51,846 nucleotides of DNA from JBLHKW01 sp047618565 (GTDB lineage Bacteria > Planctomycetota > UBA1135 > GCA-002686595): positions 1 to 51,846 of the forward strand of contig JBLHKW010000012.1 of assembly GCA_047618565.1 (NCBI GenBank). The letters run 5' to 3'. The position numbers and the translations under genes were made by a program. The notes beneath the pieces are model-generated. The model saw only the letters and a list, made by a program, of their open reading frames with translations, did no database searches and was not told the DNA's origin. This document shows, piece after piece, positions 16,545 through 25,305 of the stretch. The first letter of the stretch is position 1, and every line of letters starts with the position of its first letter.

Positions 16545-19088
16545 TCACGGGCAGAAGCTGACCGAGAGGCCATCCGACAGGTTGAAGCCGTTGCCGCCCG
16601 GACCCATCGGGTCGCGGAACCAGAGCTGGAAGTTCCAGGTGCTTCCAGGCGTGATCTGGCTGTTGCCACTACCCGTCGGGTAGACCGTGAAATCGACCGG
16701 GCGTGTGACGAAACCACCTGCGTCGGTCTGGACCAGCGGGTTCAGGCGCTGAGTGGCGCCGCCGACACAGCGGAAGCCGTCGCCGAACGGGGACTGGATC
16801 TGATTCGGACCGTAGAAGTACACGCCGAACTTGTTGGCGGGCGCGTTGCTGGTCTCGAGCGCGAAGGTGTTGACCACAATGCTGGTCGAACCCGTGCTGC
16901 CCATGACGGCGCCGCTCGTGGTCGAGGTCGTCGCACCCACGCAGTAGTTCATCGCGTCGCAGGACATGCAGTCCAGGTCGCTGACACGCAGGTCGTCGAT
17001 ACCGGCCTCCACGATCGACCCGTTGAACAGGTCGGAGGCGCGGAAACGCAACCTCACCTGGCTCGTGGGGGTGACGAAGTCGCTGACCATGAAGCCGTGG
17101 AAAGTCCATCCGCCGCCGGTGCCGGGGCCGCCGGGTCCGATCACCTCGACCGAGGTCCAGCTACCGCCGCCGTTGTTGGAGATATCGATCTCGAAAGTGT
17201 CCTCGTTCGGCCCTGCGCCGGCGCCGTTCGAGTACCAGCGCCAGTAGCTGAGGCGCGGTTCGTTCAGGCCGCTCAGATCAAAGTCCGGCGTCGTCAGTGT
17301 GGTCTCTCCACCGTCGACGTCTTCCTCGCCCAGGGACCCCCCGAACGAGCCCTGACCCGTGACCCAGCAGAAGGCACCCGCCGGCGTGTGGTCGTCGCCA
17401 GGCTGCGCTGCGGTCCCAACCGGGTTGACGCGCGTCCAGATGCCGGTCGTGGCGTCGTCGCCCCCGGCGCCCGAAGTCCAGCCCGCGTTGGCCTGCATGT
17501 CGTAGAAGGCCAGCTCGTTGTCAGAGACCGCGAAGATCGAGTTGTTGACGTTGAGCGGAGCGTTTTCCGGCGAACTCCACGGGATGTTGGCGGTCGAATC
17601 GGCGGATACGAACCATGTGACCGCTGTTCCGCAGGGCTGGCTCGGGAAGGTCGCTTCGTAGAGGTCGCCACCCACGGACACGAGCGGCACTTCGACGAAA
17701 CCTGCGCCCACGTCAAAGTACAGCTTCTCAGTACCCATCGCGAGCAGGCCCGGTGAGGACTCTGTGATCTCGACGCTGATGGTCTCGCCGTTCGGATCCA
17801 GCAGGCTCGGAGCGCCGGCGGGCAGGCTCAGGGTGAGCTGCGGCTCGCCGACGTACCACACGAACAGCCCCGACTCGAGGTCGCTTCCGATCACGACGCC
17901 GCTCGGAAGGTACGGGTATACGCTCCAGAGACCGTTGAAGGTGTCTCCATCGGTGCCCGGTGCTGTGTCAAAGAACCCGACCTCGGTCGGGTTCAAAGGA
18001 TCGGCCGACGCGTCGAAGATGCGCATGCCGCTCGTGTAGTTGGCCGCGAAGATCGTGTCGCCGACGGTGTACAGGTTGTGACCGATGGCCGTGTTGCCGT
18101 TGGTGAACGTGCCGACAGAGGACGCATTCACGGGATCGCTCACATCGATGATGTGGGTCGTCGTGGGCAGGACGCCGTTCTCGTCCAGCTCATCACCCAG
18201 GTAGAACAGCGTGCGGTCCGCGGACAGCCAGCCCTGATGGGCGTAAGCCGGGTTCGGGTAGAAAACGTTCTTCAGGATCTGGATGTTGCCCTTGTTGGTG
18301 ACGTCCAGGATATCGAGTCCGGTGTTCGTGAAGCCGCCGCCGAATCCACTGCACGCGTAGGCGATCTCCTTGCCGGCCAAGGGGCCCGAGGTGTGGCTCA
18401 CGACCTGAACGTCGTGGATGTAGCGTACGTCCCATGCGGCCACAAAGCTCGGCGACGCGGGGTTGGCCAGACTGTAGATCCGGAGTCCGCGGTCGGTTCC
18501 ACCGACGCGGTACAGGAAGCCACTGTCCTCGTTGATGGCGACGTTGTGCGTGCTGCTAACGCCCACGTCGTTGATCGTGTTGACGAGCGGGACGTTCCCG
18601 TTGTCGATGTTCACGAGCGAGAAGACCTGGATGCCACTGCCACCCTCGCTGACCGAGTAGGCGTGCTCCTGGTAGATCTTGACGTCGCGCCACAGGCTGT
18701 TCGGGCCGGGCCTGATGGCGACCACGTTCGGGTTGACCGGATCCGTGATCTCGACGAAGACCGTGCTGTCGCTCGTGCCGATGATGGCGTACTCGCGTCC
18801 GGACGGGGCGACGTAGCCCCAGCAGTCGTTGGCAGAGGCGGCGCTGTCGAGGCTGCTCAGGGGCAGCCAGGAGAGCAGGGTCACGTTCTGACCCGCGAAG
18901 CCATGCTCCGGGGGCAGGGTGTCCAGGGTCAGGCCGAGCATGTCGGCCGGTCGCGGAGCGTTGTAGCCCGGGCCCGGTGTGGGCGCCTTGCGGTGCAGTA
19001 GCTTCGGATCGCCCTCATGGGCGATCAGCGGAGTGGCCAGGGCGATGGCGCAGAGTGCGGCCCGGAGTCCAGGAATGTTCTCAGCCAT
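16545..19088 (-). CDS. Secreted choice-of-anchor B family protein (LVIVD-type propeller)
   Basis: An 847-residue exported protein. After a signal peptide (LRAALCAIALATPLIAHEG) it follows the choice-of-anchor B layout: NVTLLSWLPLSSL, NDCWGYVAPSGREYAIIG, then repeated ITDPVNPNVVA / IYSLANPASPSFV / IIDVSDPVNASSVG blades of the LVIVD propeller. A jelly-roll-like region with WYSNGAGAGPNEDTFEIDIS follows, and a C-terminal module (about 700-847) starts at CMSCDAMNYCVGA and ends WNFQLWFRDPM...LSDGLSVSFCP. I recall closely similar ends on many planctomycete secreted proteins, which may be an export or attachment module. No enzymatic motif seen. It is 68 bases downstream of the di-heme peroxidase on the same strand and probably the last gene of that operon. 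Confidence 0.82.
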   Translation of the reverse strand: MAENIPGLRAALCAIALATPLIAHEGDPKLLHRKAPTPGPGYNAPRPADMLGLTLDTLPPEHGFAGQNVTLLSWLPLSSLDSAASANDCWGYVAPSGREYAIIGTSDSTVFVEITDPVNPNVVAIRPGPNSLWRDVKIYQEHAYSVSEGGSGIQVFSLVNIDNGNVPLVNTINDVGVSSTHNVAINEDSGFLYRVGGTDRGLRIYSLANPASPSFVAAWDVRYIHDVQVVSHTSGPLAGKEIAYACSGFGGGFTNTGLDILDVTNKGNIQILKNVFYPNPAYAHQGWLSADRTLFYLGDELDENGVLPTTTHIIDVSDPVNASSVGTFTNGNTAIGHNLYTVGDTIFAANYTSGMRIFDASADPLNPTEVGFFDTAPGTDGDTFNGLWSVYPYLPSGVVIGSDLESGLFVWYVGEPQLTLSLPAGAPSLLDPNGETISVEITESSPGLLAMGTEKLYFDVGAGFVEVPLVSVGGDLYEATFPSQPCGTAVTWFVSADSTANIPWSSPENAPLNVNNSIFAVSDNELAFYDMQANAGWTSGAGGDDATTGIWTRVNPVGTAAQPGDDHTPAGAFCWVTGQGSFGGSLGEEDVDGGETTLTTPDFDLSGLNEPRLSYWRWYSNGAGAGPNEDTFEIDISNNGGGSWTSVEVIGPGGPGTGGGWTFHGFMVSDFVTPTSQVRLRFRASDLFNGSIVEAGIDDLRVSDLDCMSCDAMNYCVGATTSTTSGAVMGSTGSTSIVVNTFALETSNAPANKFGVYFYGPNQIQSPFGDGFRCVGGATQRLNPLVQTDAGGFVTRPVDFTVYPTGSGNSQITPGSTWNFQLWFRDPMGPGGNGFNLSDGLSVSFCP

Positions 19089-19156
19089 TGAGTCAGGTGG
19101 GGTACGTAGGGGTGCTGGGGGGGCGGTCAGCCTCCAATTCTACCCCGTGCGGGCCC

Positions 19157-20506
19157 CTAACGGGGGCCGCTCACGAGGGGCGAATTGGGTGCTGATAGCC
19201 AGTAAGGATCGATCGGGGCCCCGGACAGGGAGTCCAGGAAGGCGACCAGGGCCGCCTCTTCCACATTATTCAGACGCAGGGGGACGAGGACTTGTTCCTG
19301 ATGGTGGCTGCGGCCGCTCGAGCCCTCGAGGGTCGAGTAGAATCGCACGACGTCCTCCAGGGACGGAAACTGCCCCTGGTGCATATATGGGCCACGGTTC
19401 GCGAGGTTACGCAGGGAGGGGGTCTTGAATTCGCCCCAGCTCTCCGAGGTCTGCCGCAGGCTCGCGACGCGCCGCGCCGCGGTCCCGTCCGGGGCGTCGC
19501 TGTAGGGGCTGGCGGCATTGAATGGGCTACGGGCCACCAGCTGCGAGCCGCGGTAGCGTCCAGGGTCGTTCTCGTCAGCGCCCGCGAGCGGCGGCGCCGA
19601 GGTGTTGTGGAACTCCCGGTCGCTCAGGTTGGGGCCCACGTGACAGAGGGTGCAGCGACCGCGTCCGAGGAAGATCTCGAGGCCGTGCTGTGCTGCCGGG
19701 CCGAGCGCATCAGTGGGCGCGCCGTCAGCCTGCAGCAGCTGGGCAGCAAAGCGATCGAAGGGCGCGTCCCGCCGGACGAGCTGCCGTTCGTAGGCCTCGA
19801 AGGCCTTGCCCAGGTTGCTGAAGACGCGGTCGATGGCCTGTCTGTCTGTGGCTTCCATCCCGTTCCAGGCCCGGTCGAGCGGGTCGTCAACGGATTCGGG
19901 CACGGGACGCCCGTGCTCCGGGAAACGCGCGCGCTCGTCCAGCTCGGGCAGATTCCCGAAGAGCGCTTCGTACGCCCTGCGCAGGTCCGCGTCGCGCTGC
20001 ACCACGTGTGCGATGGCCAGCCGGTCGGTCCCCATCTCGATCGGGTTCTCGAGCGGTCCGAGAGCCTGGGACCACAGGCTATCCGCACGCCCGTCCCAGA
20101 AGAACCAGCGCTGGTAGGCCACGTTCCAGATTGTCGGTGTGTGGCGCGATCCGCGTGCCAGGCCTTCGGCCAGGGGCTTGCCATCCGAGAAGCCGAGCTC
20201 CGGTACGTGGCAAGTGGCGCAGGAGATCTCGCCGTTGGAGGACAGGCGCGGGTCGAAGAACAGGAAGTGGCCCAGGGCGCGTGCGCGCGGATCGTCCGCG
20301 ACACGGTTTGTGGGGGAGGGCGGTGGCGCGCCGAGCGGTGAGAGGCGCGCGATCTTGCGCCGCTGCTTGGCATCGAAGACGACCGCCCGCGACGATTCGC
20401 GCGTCCCGTCGGAAACGTCGACAACGCCCGTAGTGGAGCCGTCTTGCCCGCTCGCTGGCACCGGGCCCAGGACGAAGAAGAGCAGGGTCCAGGTGCTCGC
20501 TCTCAT
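19157..20506 (-). CDS. Di-heme cytochrome c peroxidase / MauG-family protein
   Basis: Exported 449-residue protein (signal ending VPASGQD) with two c-type heme sites: CATCH (Cys96, Cys99, His100) and CTLCH (Cys285, Cys288, His289). Flanking segments match bacterial di-heme peroxidases: LGHFLFFDPRLSSNGEISC, HTPTIWNVAYQRWFFWDGRADSL, and TPSLRNLANRGPYMHQGQF near the C-terminus. Family members reduce H2O2 with electrons from small cytochromes, or, as MauG-like enzymes, oxidise protein or small substrates; which applies is not decided by sequence. Its ATG overlaps the stop of the YtkA-like lipoprotein gene (ATGA). Confidence 0.9.
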   Translation of the reverse strand: MRASTWTLLFFVLGPVPASGQDGSTTGVVDVSDGTRESSRAVVFDAKQRRKIARLSPLGAPPPSPTNRVADDPRARALGHFLFFDPRLSSNGEISCATCHVPELGFSDGKPLAEGLARGSRHTPTIWNVAYQRWFFWDGRADSLWSQALGPLENPIEMGTDRLAIAHVVQRDADLRRAYEALFGNLPELDERARFPEHGRPVPESVDDPLDRAWNGMEATDRQAIDRVFSNLGKAFEAYERQLVRRDAPFDRFAAQLLQADGAPTDALGPAAQHGLEIFLGRGRCTLCHVGPNLSDREFHNTSAPPLAGADENDPGRYRGSQLVARSPFNAASPYSDAPDGTAARRVASLRQTSESWGEFKTPSLRNLANRGPYMHQGQFPSLEDVVRFYSTLEGSSGRSHHQEQVLVPLRLNNVEEAALVAFLDSLSGAPIDPYWLSAPNSPLVSGPR

Positions 20507-21003
20507 TCGAGCTCGATATCGAACTGCGCACGCTCGGTGACCGCGCCCTCGGTCAGGTCCACGTACAGCTCCCAGTGTCCGACCATGTGCAGCAGCATCC
20601 CGGGGACATCAAAGCCGCCCTCCGCATTCTGGACCGGCGTCGGCTCGATCTTCATCCCGTGACCATGGGCCGGCATGCGCGCGTCCAGGGCGATCTCGGC
20701 GTTCACGAGCCACGAGCGCGTGGCCGCATCGAACACGCGCAGCTCGAGGTCGAACTCCTCGTTCAGCGGGATCTCGGGCTCCGGCGGAACGTAGACGACC
20801 CAGTATCGGCCACCGTTGCTCTCCACACCGACGCCCTCTTCGGAGGGCCATGGGGCACGGCCCAGGAGCCAGGCGGGGCGCTTGGCGGGTGCCACGTCAG
20901 CGCTCTTTCCGTTATCAAGCACGGGCGCCGTCTTCGGCTCGGTCGCGCAGCCGCAGGTGGTCAGCAGACCCAGCAGGATCCATCGAGGGGTTCGTTTCAG
21001 CAT
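20503..21003 (-). CDS. YtkA/FixH-like lipoprotein with His/Met-rich motif
   Basis: The 166-residue product starts at the ATG at 21003 (a longer open frame upstream lies inside the NHL gene). MLKRTPRWILLGLLTTCGCATEP is a lipoprotein-type signal, with Cys17 or Cys19 as the lipidated residue; the lipobox is not canonical. The remainder is one immunoglobulin-like YtkA-type domain: FDLELRVFDAATRSWL, then MPAHGHGM (110-117) and GMLLHMVGHWELYV (135-148). The clustered His and Met residues look suited to copper binding, as in CopC-like folds, but this is inference. Position between an NHL propeller gene (4-base gap) and a di-heme peroxidase gene (4-base overlap) suggests a shared redox role in the periplasm. 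Confidence 0.78.
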   Translation of the reverse strand: MLKRTPRWILLGLLTTCGCATEPKTAPVLDNGKSADVAPAKRPAWLLGRAPWPSEEGVGVESNGGRYWVVYVPPEPEIPLNEEFDLELRVFDAATRSWLVNAEIALDARMPAHGHGMKIEPTPVQNAEGGFDVPGMLLHMVGHWELYVDLTEGAVTERAQFDIELE

Positions 21004-21007
21004 CCGT

Positions 21008-22927
21008 TCACTCCTCGTAGTCGCCGGCGTCGTAGCTCTCCGGCAGGCGCGCCGGCTTTGTGTAGAGCCGGGCTCCGAAGCTGTCCAGGTACTCGCCGTC
21101 CTGGCTGAACAGTTGCGCACGGTGGTTGCCGTGATCGATCACCACGACCCGCCCGCGACCGTCGATCTCGACGCCACGTGGTTTGAAGAACTCGCCGCGC
21201 TGGATGCCCTCGCCACCGAAGCTCCCGGTCGGCTTCCCATCCATGTCGAACATGAACACGCGATGGCTGCCGGTGTCGGTAATGAACAGCTTGCCGCTCG
21301 GTGCCACGGCGATGCCGTAGGGGCGATCGAAGCCCTGGCCCGGCGCTCCGTCGAACGAGAACAGCGCGCGCCCGTCCGGCGCGAAGACAACGACCCGGCG
21401 GTTGAAGGCATCCACCACATAGAGACGCTTCTCGTCCGGGCTGAGTTCCAGATCGCTAGGGCCCCACAGCTCGCCCGTTCCTTCGCCGTGGCCGCCGAAG
21501 CTGCGCAGGGGACTCAGCTCGGGCGAGATGACATGCACGCGCTCGTTGCGCCCGTCCAGCAGGAAGATGCGGCCAGCGCGGTCACGGGTCACAGCGCCGG
21601 GCTCGATCGTCCACTCGAGCTCGACACCCGCCACGGAGCGGCCCAGACGGTCGAAGTCGAGCATGCGAACAAAGCTGGCCATCTCGCGATCGAAGGCCAC
21701 ATCGGCCTCCGGATCGACCCGCAGGATCAGGGTCTGTAGCCGCCGCCCGGTGCGCTCGGTGACCACGACGCTGCGCGACTCCCCATCCAGGTGGATGCCA
21801 TCCGGATCGTGGAACTGGCCCATGTTGCGCCCGTAGCCGCCGATCTTCGAGACCAGGCGCGGTTCCGGAATCTGGGTGTCGAAGACGAGCAGTTCCTGGG
21901 TCTCCGGTTCCGCGATGAGCAGCCAGTGTCCGGACGCGGCCGCACGGAATCCGTAGTGGGGTGATGGCTGCGTGTTGATCGTGCGGAACACATCGCCGCC
22001 TTCCACGACCTCTTCGCCCCGCCCGAAGATCTGCACGCGGTCGTCGAAGGGTTCGCACAGGACCGAGAACTCGCCCGACGGGGCGATCGCCAGTTGCGAT
22101 GGGTAGTGCAGCTTGCCGCGGCCCTCGCGCGGCCGGATCGCATGCAGACCCCACTTGTGGAGCAGCTCGCCCTCCGGGGAAAATTCCTGCACGCGATGGT
22201 TCTCCGCGTCGCTGACGTAGATCCTGTCGCGATAGGTCTCGACGCCCGCGATGAGCGAGAACAGCCCGGGGAAGTAGCCGATGTCGCCGAAGCGCGAGGT
22301 CTCGTGTCCTTCATCGTCGAAGGTGACACAGCTGTACGCGCCCGCGTCCGCCACCACGATGCGCCCGGTGCCATCGACGGTCACGTCGATCGGCCGTACG
22401 AACGGGAGTTCGGGCTGCAGCTCGCCCATCCACTCGCCCGCGCGGCTGAACATCTGGACGCGTGCATTGCCGGCGTCACAGACGAGGAGCCGGTCCTCGC
22501 CCAGGGCCAGTCCCAGAGGGGTGTGGAAGGAGCCGTTTGTGCTCCCCAGCCCGCCGATCTCGAATTCGAACTCGCCTGCAGCGTCGAAGGCCTGGATCCG
22601 GTGATTGCCCGTGTCGGCGACGTACGCGCGCCCATCGTCCGTGACGCAGACCCCGCGCGGATCGAGCAATTGTCCGGGTGCGTGTCCACGCTCACCGATG
22701 GTGACGAAATCTGTTCCATCAGGGTCGAACACCCTGACGCGGTCGCGCCCGGATTCCGCGACCCAGATGCGGTCCCCAGGGCCCACCGCCAGGGCGCGCG
22801 GCGTATCGATCCCGCGCAGGGTCGTCCGGTAGCGCGCGACCTCCTCCTGAGCGGGCAGCGCCGTCTGGAACGGGGCGAAAAAGGCGAGGGCCAGGAGCGT
22901 CAGTGCGTATGTGCTGCGAATCGTCAT
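21008..22927 (-). CDS. Exported NHL-repeat beta-propeller protein
   Basis: A 639-residue protein with signal peptide (YALTLLALAFFAPFQTALPAQ) and about ten NHL-type blades, enough for two propellers. Recurrent units are LLDPRGVCVTDDGRAYVADTG / NHRIQAFD, FVRPIDVTVDGTGRIVVADAG, and FDRPYGIAVAPSGKLFITDTG / SHRVFMFD. NHL propellers usually bind proteins or act as scaffold; no catalytic residues can be assigned. It is the first gene of the minus-strand run NHL-YtkA-peroxidase-choice-of-anchor B, and is divergent from the phosphatase gene across 127 bases. A TATCCT hexamer on the minus strand lies about 25 bases before the ATG. Confidence 0.85.
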   Translation of the reverse strand: MTIRSTYALTLLALAFFAPFQTALPAQEEVARYRTTLRGIDTPRALAVGPGDRIWVAESGRDRVRVFDPDGTDFVTIGERGHAPGQLLDPRGVCVTDDGRAYVADTGNHRIQAFDAAGEFEFEIGGLGSTNGSFHTPLGLALGEDRLLVCDAGNARVQMFSRAGEWMGELQPELPFVRPIDVTVDGTGRIVVADAGAYSCVTFDDEGHETSRFGDIGYFPGLFSLIAGVETYRDRIYVSDAENHRVQEFSPEGELLHKWGLHAIRPREGRGKLHYPSQLAIAPSGEFSVLCEPFDDRVQIFGRGEEVVEGGDVFRTINTQPSPHYGFRAAASGHWLLIAEPETQELLVFDTQIPEPRLVSKIGGYGRNMGQFHDPDGIHLDGESRSVVVTERTGRRLQTLILRVDPEADVAFDREMASFVRMLDFDRLGRSVAGVELEWTIEPGAVTRDRAGRIFLLDGRNERVHVISPELSPLRSFGGHGEGTGELWGPSDLELSPDEKRLYVVDAFNRRVVVFAPDGRALFSFDGAPGQGFDRPYGIAVAPSGKLFITDTGSHRVFMFDMDGKPTGSFGGEGIQRGEFFKPRGVEIDGRGRVVVIDHGNHRAQLFSQDGEYLDSFGARLYTKPARLPESYDAGDYEE

Positions 22928-23040
22928 GCGGGGACCGGCGGTGAAGGTCTCAAGGATACTCCAAGTGCTGCGGTGTTACCCGGAAGTAGGGGAGCGGACA
23001 CGAATCCCGTGGATGCCGGTCGGATTCAGCGCTGACCCGG

Positions 23041-23046
23041 TACATT
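23041..23046 (+). promoter_or_regulatory. Candidate -10 (TACATT) 8 bases before phosphatase ATG
   Basis: TACATT ends at 23046 and the ATG is at 23055, the spacing expected for a leaderless mRNA; no Shine-Dalgarno is present. No good -35 is visible. The rest of the 22928-23054 divergent gap shows nothing else. Confidence 0.3.
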
Positions 23047-23054
23047 CAGTCCGC

Positions 23055-23525
23055 ATGAACTCCGAACTGAGACGCACTCTTGGATCCGCGCGGGCGCTGC
23101 GCTTTCTATGTACGGGTAATGTGGTGCGCTCCGCGTTTGCGGAGCTCTATGCGCGTGAGCGCGGCTGTCCCCTGGCGGTGGACTCGGCGGCGACGACGTA
23201 TCAGCACGACGGCTTGTTCACGGAGACGCGGGCGGCGTTGCTCGAGCGCGGACTGTCGGGTTCCGTGCTGGATCGTTTCGCGCCGCGTCACCTCTCGCGG
23301 CTGGGGGAGGAGGATCCGGAGGGACTGATCGTGTTCGGAATGGGGTCGGAGCATCTTGAGGAGTGGCGTGCTCTGCGGCCGCAGCCGGGTCCCTGCTTTC
23401 TGCTCGCAGAAGCGCTCGGATCGCGGCGGCGAATCGCGGACCCGGTGCTCGATGGCGTCTCGTTCACGGGTGCGTTCGACGAGATCGAACGCTGTGTGGA
23501 CGCACTCCTGGACGGCCTTCGGTGA
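23055..23525 (+). CDS. Low-molecular-weight protein-tyrosine-phosphatase-like protein
   Basis: A 156-residue protein with the LMW-PTP/arsenate reductase P-loop CTGNVVRS (Cys19 nucleophile, Arg25; CX5R) and the general-acid motif ADP (Asp129-Pro130) near the C-terminus followed by FDEIERCVDALLDGL. The upstream open frame is longer, but the ATG at 23055 puts the P-loop at the usual distance. The second Cys usual in CxGNxCRS is Val, which argues against a thiol-relay arsenate reductase. Substrate unknown; such enzymes often dephosphorylate tyrosine kinases of exopolysaccharide systems, none of which is seen here. Its stop overlaps the GTG of the next gene (GTGA). Confidence 0.85.
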   Translation: MNSELRRTLGSARALRFLCTGNVVRSAFAELYARERGCPLAVDSAATTYQHDGLFTETRAALLERGLSGSVLDRFAPRHLSRLGEEDPEGLIVFGMGSEHLEEWRALRPQPGPCFLLAEALGSRRRIADPVLDGVSFTGAFDEIERCVDALLDGLR

Positions 23526-24354
23526 GGCTCCGATGCCTGGCCGCCGTGTTTCTGCTGTCGAGCCTGCAGGTCGGCGGTTGTCGCACACCGGAGCCCGTAC
23601 CCGCGCAAGTGACTCTTGCCGAGCCTCTCTTCCTCGGCGAGCCGCTTGCCGAGCCCGACGCTCCGGCGCACGCCACCCTCGACCCCGTCAGCACCAACAG
23701 CTGGCTGAGCGCCGGTCAATCGGTGCGCGGCCGTGAGGTCGAGTACAGCGTCCACGGCCAGGGTGACCTGACCGTGATGCTGCTCGCTGGCATCCATGGT
23801 GACGAGGAGTGTGGTACGCCACGGTTGCTGCGCCTGCATGCGGAGCTCACGCGCGTTGCGGAAGCGGAATTGCTGATGGGACGCACGCTGGTGATCGTGC
23901 CGCGCGTGAACCCCGATGGGCTACTTGCCGAACAGAGGCACAACGCCAACGGCGTCGATCTCAACCGCAACTTCCAGTCGGACAATTTCAGGACAAGCGC
24001 CGCTACGGTCGGGAGCCACTGAGTCAGGCGGAGAGCCTGGCGATCTTCGATCTCATCGGCCGTTTTGAACCTGATCGCGTACTGAGCTCTCACATGGACG
24101 TGGACCTGATCGATTTCGATGGGCCATCCGAGGGACTTGCGCGCGCCTTGAGCGCGGCCTCCGGGCTCGAAGTGCGGCGCCTCGGGGCCAACCTGGGATC
24201 GCTCGGCAGCCTCGTCGGTGTCGACCTGGGGCGCGAGATCCTGACCATCGAGCAGCCAGCGTCAGCGCGGGAGCTCGACGATCGGGCGGCGTGGGATCGC
24301 TACGCAGCGATGATCCGGTGCGCCATCCTGTACCCGGCACCCGCAGCGTTCTGA
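23522..24354 (+). pseudogene. MpaA-like M14 zinc amidase lipoprotein, interrupted by a frameshift
   Basis: Two frames together make one M14-family murein peptide amidase A-like protein. MpaA hydrolyses gamma-D-glutamyl-diaminopimelate bonds in muropeptides. Frame one, from the GTG at 23522, gives a lipoprotein signal (LLSSLQVGGC, lipid Cys20), zinc motif GIHGDEE (His92, Glu95), VPRVNPDG and NGVDLNRNF, then stops at 24022. The continuation (RRYGREPLSQAESLAIFDLI, SSHMDVDLIDFDGP with the third zinc His, and LTIEQP with the likely catalytic Glu) is in the -1 frame. The break is at about 23990, TTTCAGGACAAG; one more G would read FRDK and restore the gene. All catalytic residues are otherwise present, so this may be a recent mutation or an assembly error. 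Confidence 0.82.
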
Positions 24355-24533
24355 CTCGACCGCGCCGCTTGAGTGCCCTCCAGGGCGTCCTGCATGCGCC
24401 GATGGACACCGTTTGCGAGTGACCATGACGCGCGACCTCCGAAACGTTACTTTGGGCGACACCTGGCGCTTCACCGACCCGAGCTTTCCCGAAGTCACAC
24501 CCTGATCAGCCGTCAGCCGTCCGCAACTCATTC

Positions 24534-25301
24534 ATGGCCAAAGAACCAAAACTGAACGCTGCTCTGGCGCAGGAAGTCCGCCGCTGGGCGCGCAGCACGA
24601 CGCCCGAGGATCTGAAGAAGCGCGGTATCCAGCGCGTACGATCGATCAAGCTGGCGGACATGGCGGACCTGATCGAGAAGGCCGTCAACCGCACGCTCAT
24701 GGCGCGCACCATCGGTGAGCTCGACGACGACCTCGAGGGGATCTCGGGCGAGGCGCGCAGCGAGTTCCTGCGACTGGTTGCGGACGATCGCGAGAAGCGC
24801 TCCAGCGGTCTCGAGCAGAAGGCCGAGGGCGAGCTCGAGCGCCTGAAGAGCGAGCTGGCACGACGTCGCAAGGCCCTGGAGCGTCAGGAGCTGGAGCTCG
24901 GTGCTGACAAGCGCATGGTCAAGGTCGAGGACCAGATCCGGCGCCTGTTCTCAAACTGGGGCGGGGGCGTCGGGGACAACTCGCAGCTCGAACAACAGGT
25001 CATCGACCTTGCGCTGCGGGAGATGACCCAGGAACACCGCCAGGTGCAGGTCGTTCGGCTGCAGCAGCACCGCGAGGAGATCGACCGCCTCGAGCGTCGG
25101 ATCGGCAAGCTGTCCAATATCCTGGGACAGACCGAGGAGGAGCTCGCGCGCATGGTCAAGGGTGGCATGGTCGTCGACGAGGGCGTCGCATCCATCTACC
25201 GCGATTTTCAGGGTCTCAAGACGGCCGACACCGGTTTCACGAAGAAGTCCGACCTGATGCGCGAGATCTTCGAGGCCAATGTGGCCTTCCGCAGCGCCTG
25301 A
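24534..25301 (+). CDS. Coiled-coil protein of unknown function
   Basis: No family recognised. The 255-residue product has no signal peptide or membrane segment, so it should be cytoplasmic. Residues about 85-210 are charged heptad-rich helix (EGELERLKSELARRRKALERQ, QVVRLQQHREEIDRLERRIG) broken by a glycine-rich loop NWGGGVGDNS near 140-150. N-terminal LNAALAQEVRRWARS and C-terminal SDLMREIFEANVAFRSA flank it. The initiator ATG follows a 179-base gap (24355-24533) in which I see no clear promoter, RNA or terminator. It converges on the minus-strand toroid gene with only 4 bases between stop codons. Confidence 0.75.
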   Translation: MAKEPKLNAALAQEVRRWARSTTPEDLKKRGIQRVRSIKLADMADLIEKAVNRTLMARTIGELDDDLEGISGEARSEFLRLVADDREKRSSGLEQKAEGELERLKSELARRRKALERQELELGADKRMVKVEDQIRRLFSNWGGGVGDNSQLEQQVIDLALREMTQEHRQVQVVRLQQHREEIDRLERRIGKLSNILGQTEEELARMVKGGMVVDEGVASIYRDFQGLKTADTGFTKKSDLMREIFEANVAFRSA

Positions 25302-25305
25302 GGCT

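Noticed and set aside
19152..19168. GGCCCC/GGGGCC hairpin over the peroxidase stop as terminator
   Set aside because: Only a 6-bp stem and no T-run; the choice-of-anchor B gene follows 68 bases later on the same strand.
24424..24504. 26-codon ORF MTRDLRNVTLGDTWRFTD... in the gap before the coiled-coil gene
   Set aside because: No ribosome binding site and no family resemblance; chance ORFs of this length are common.
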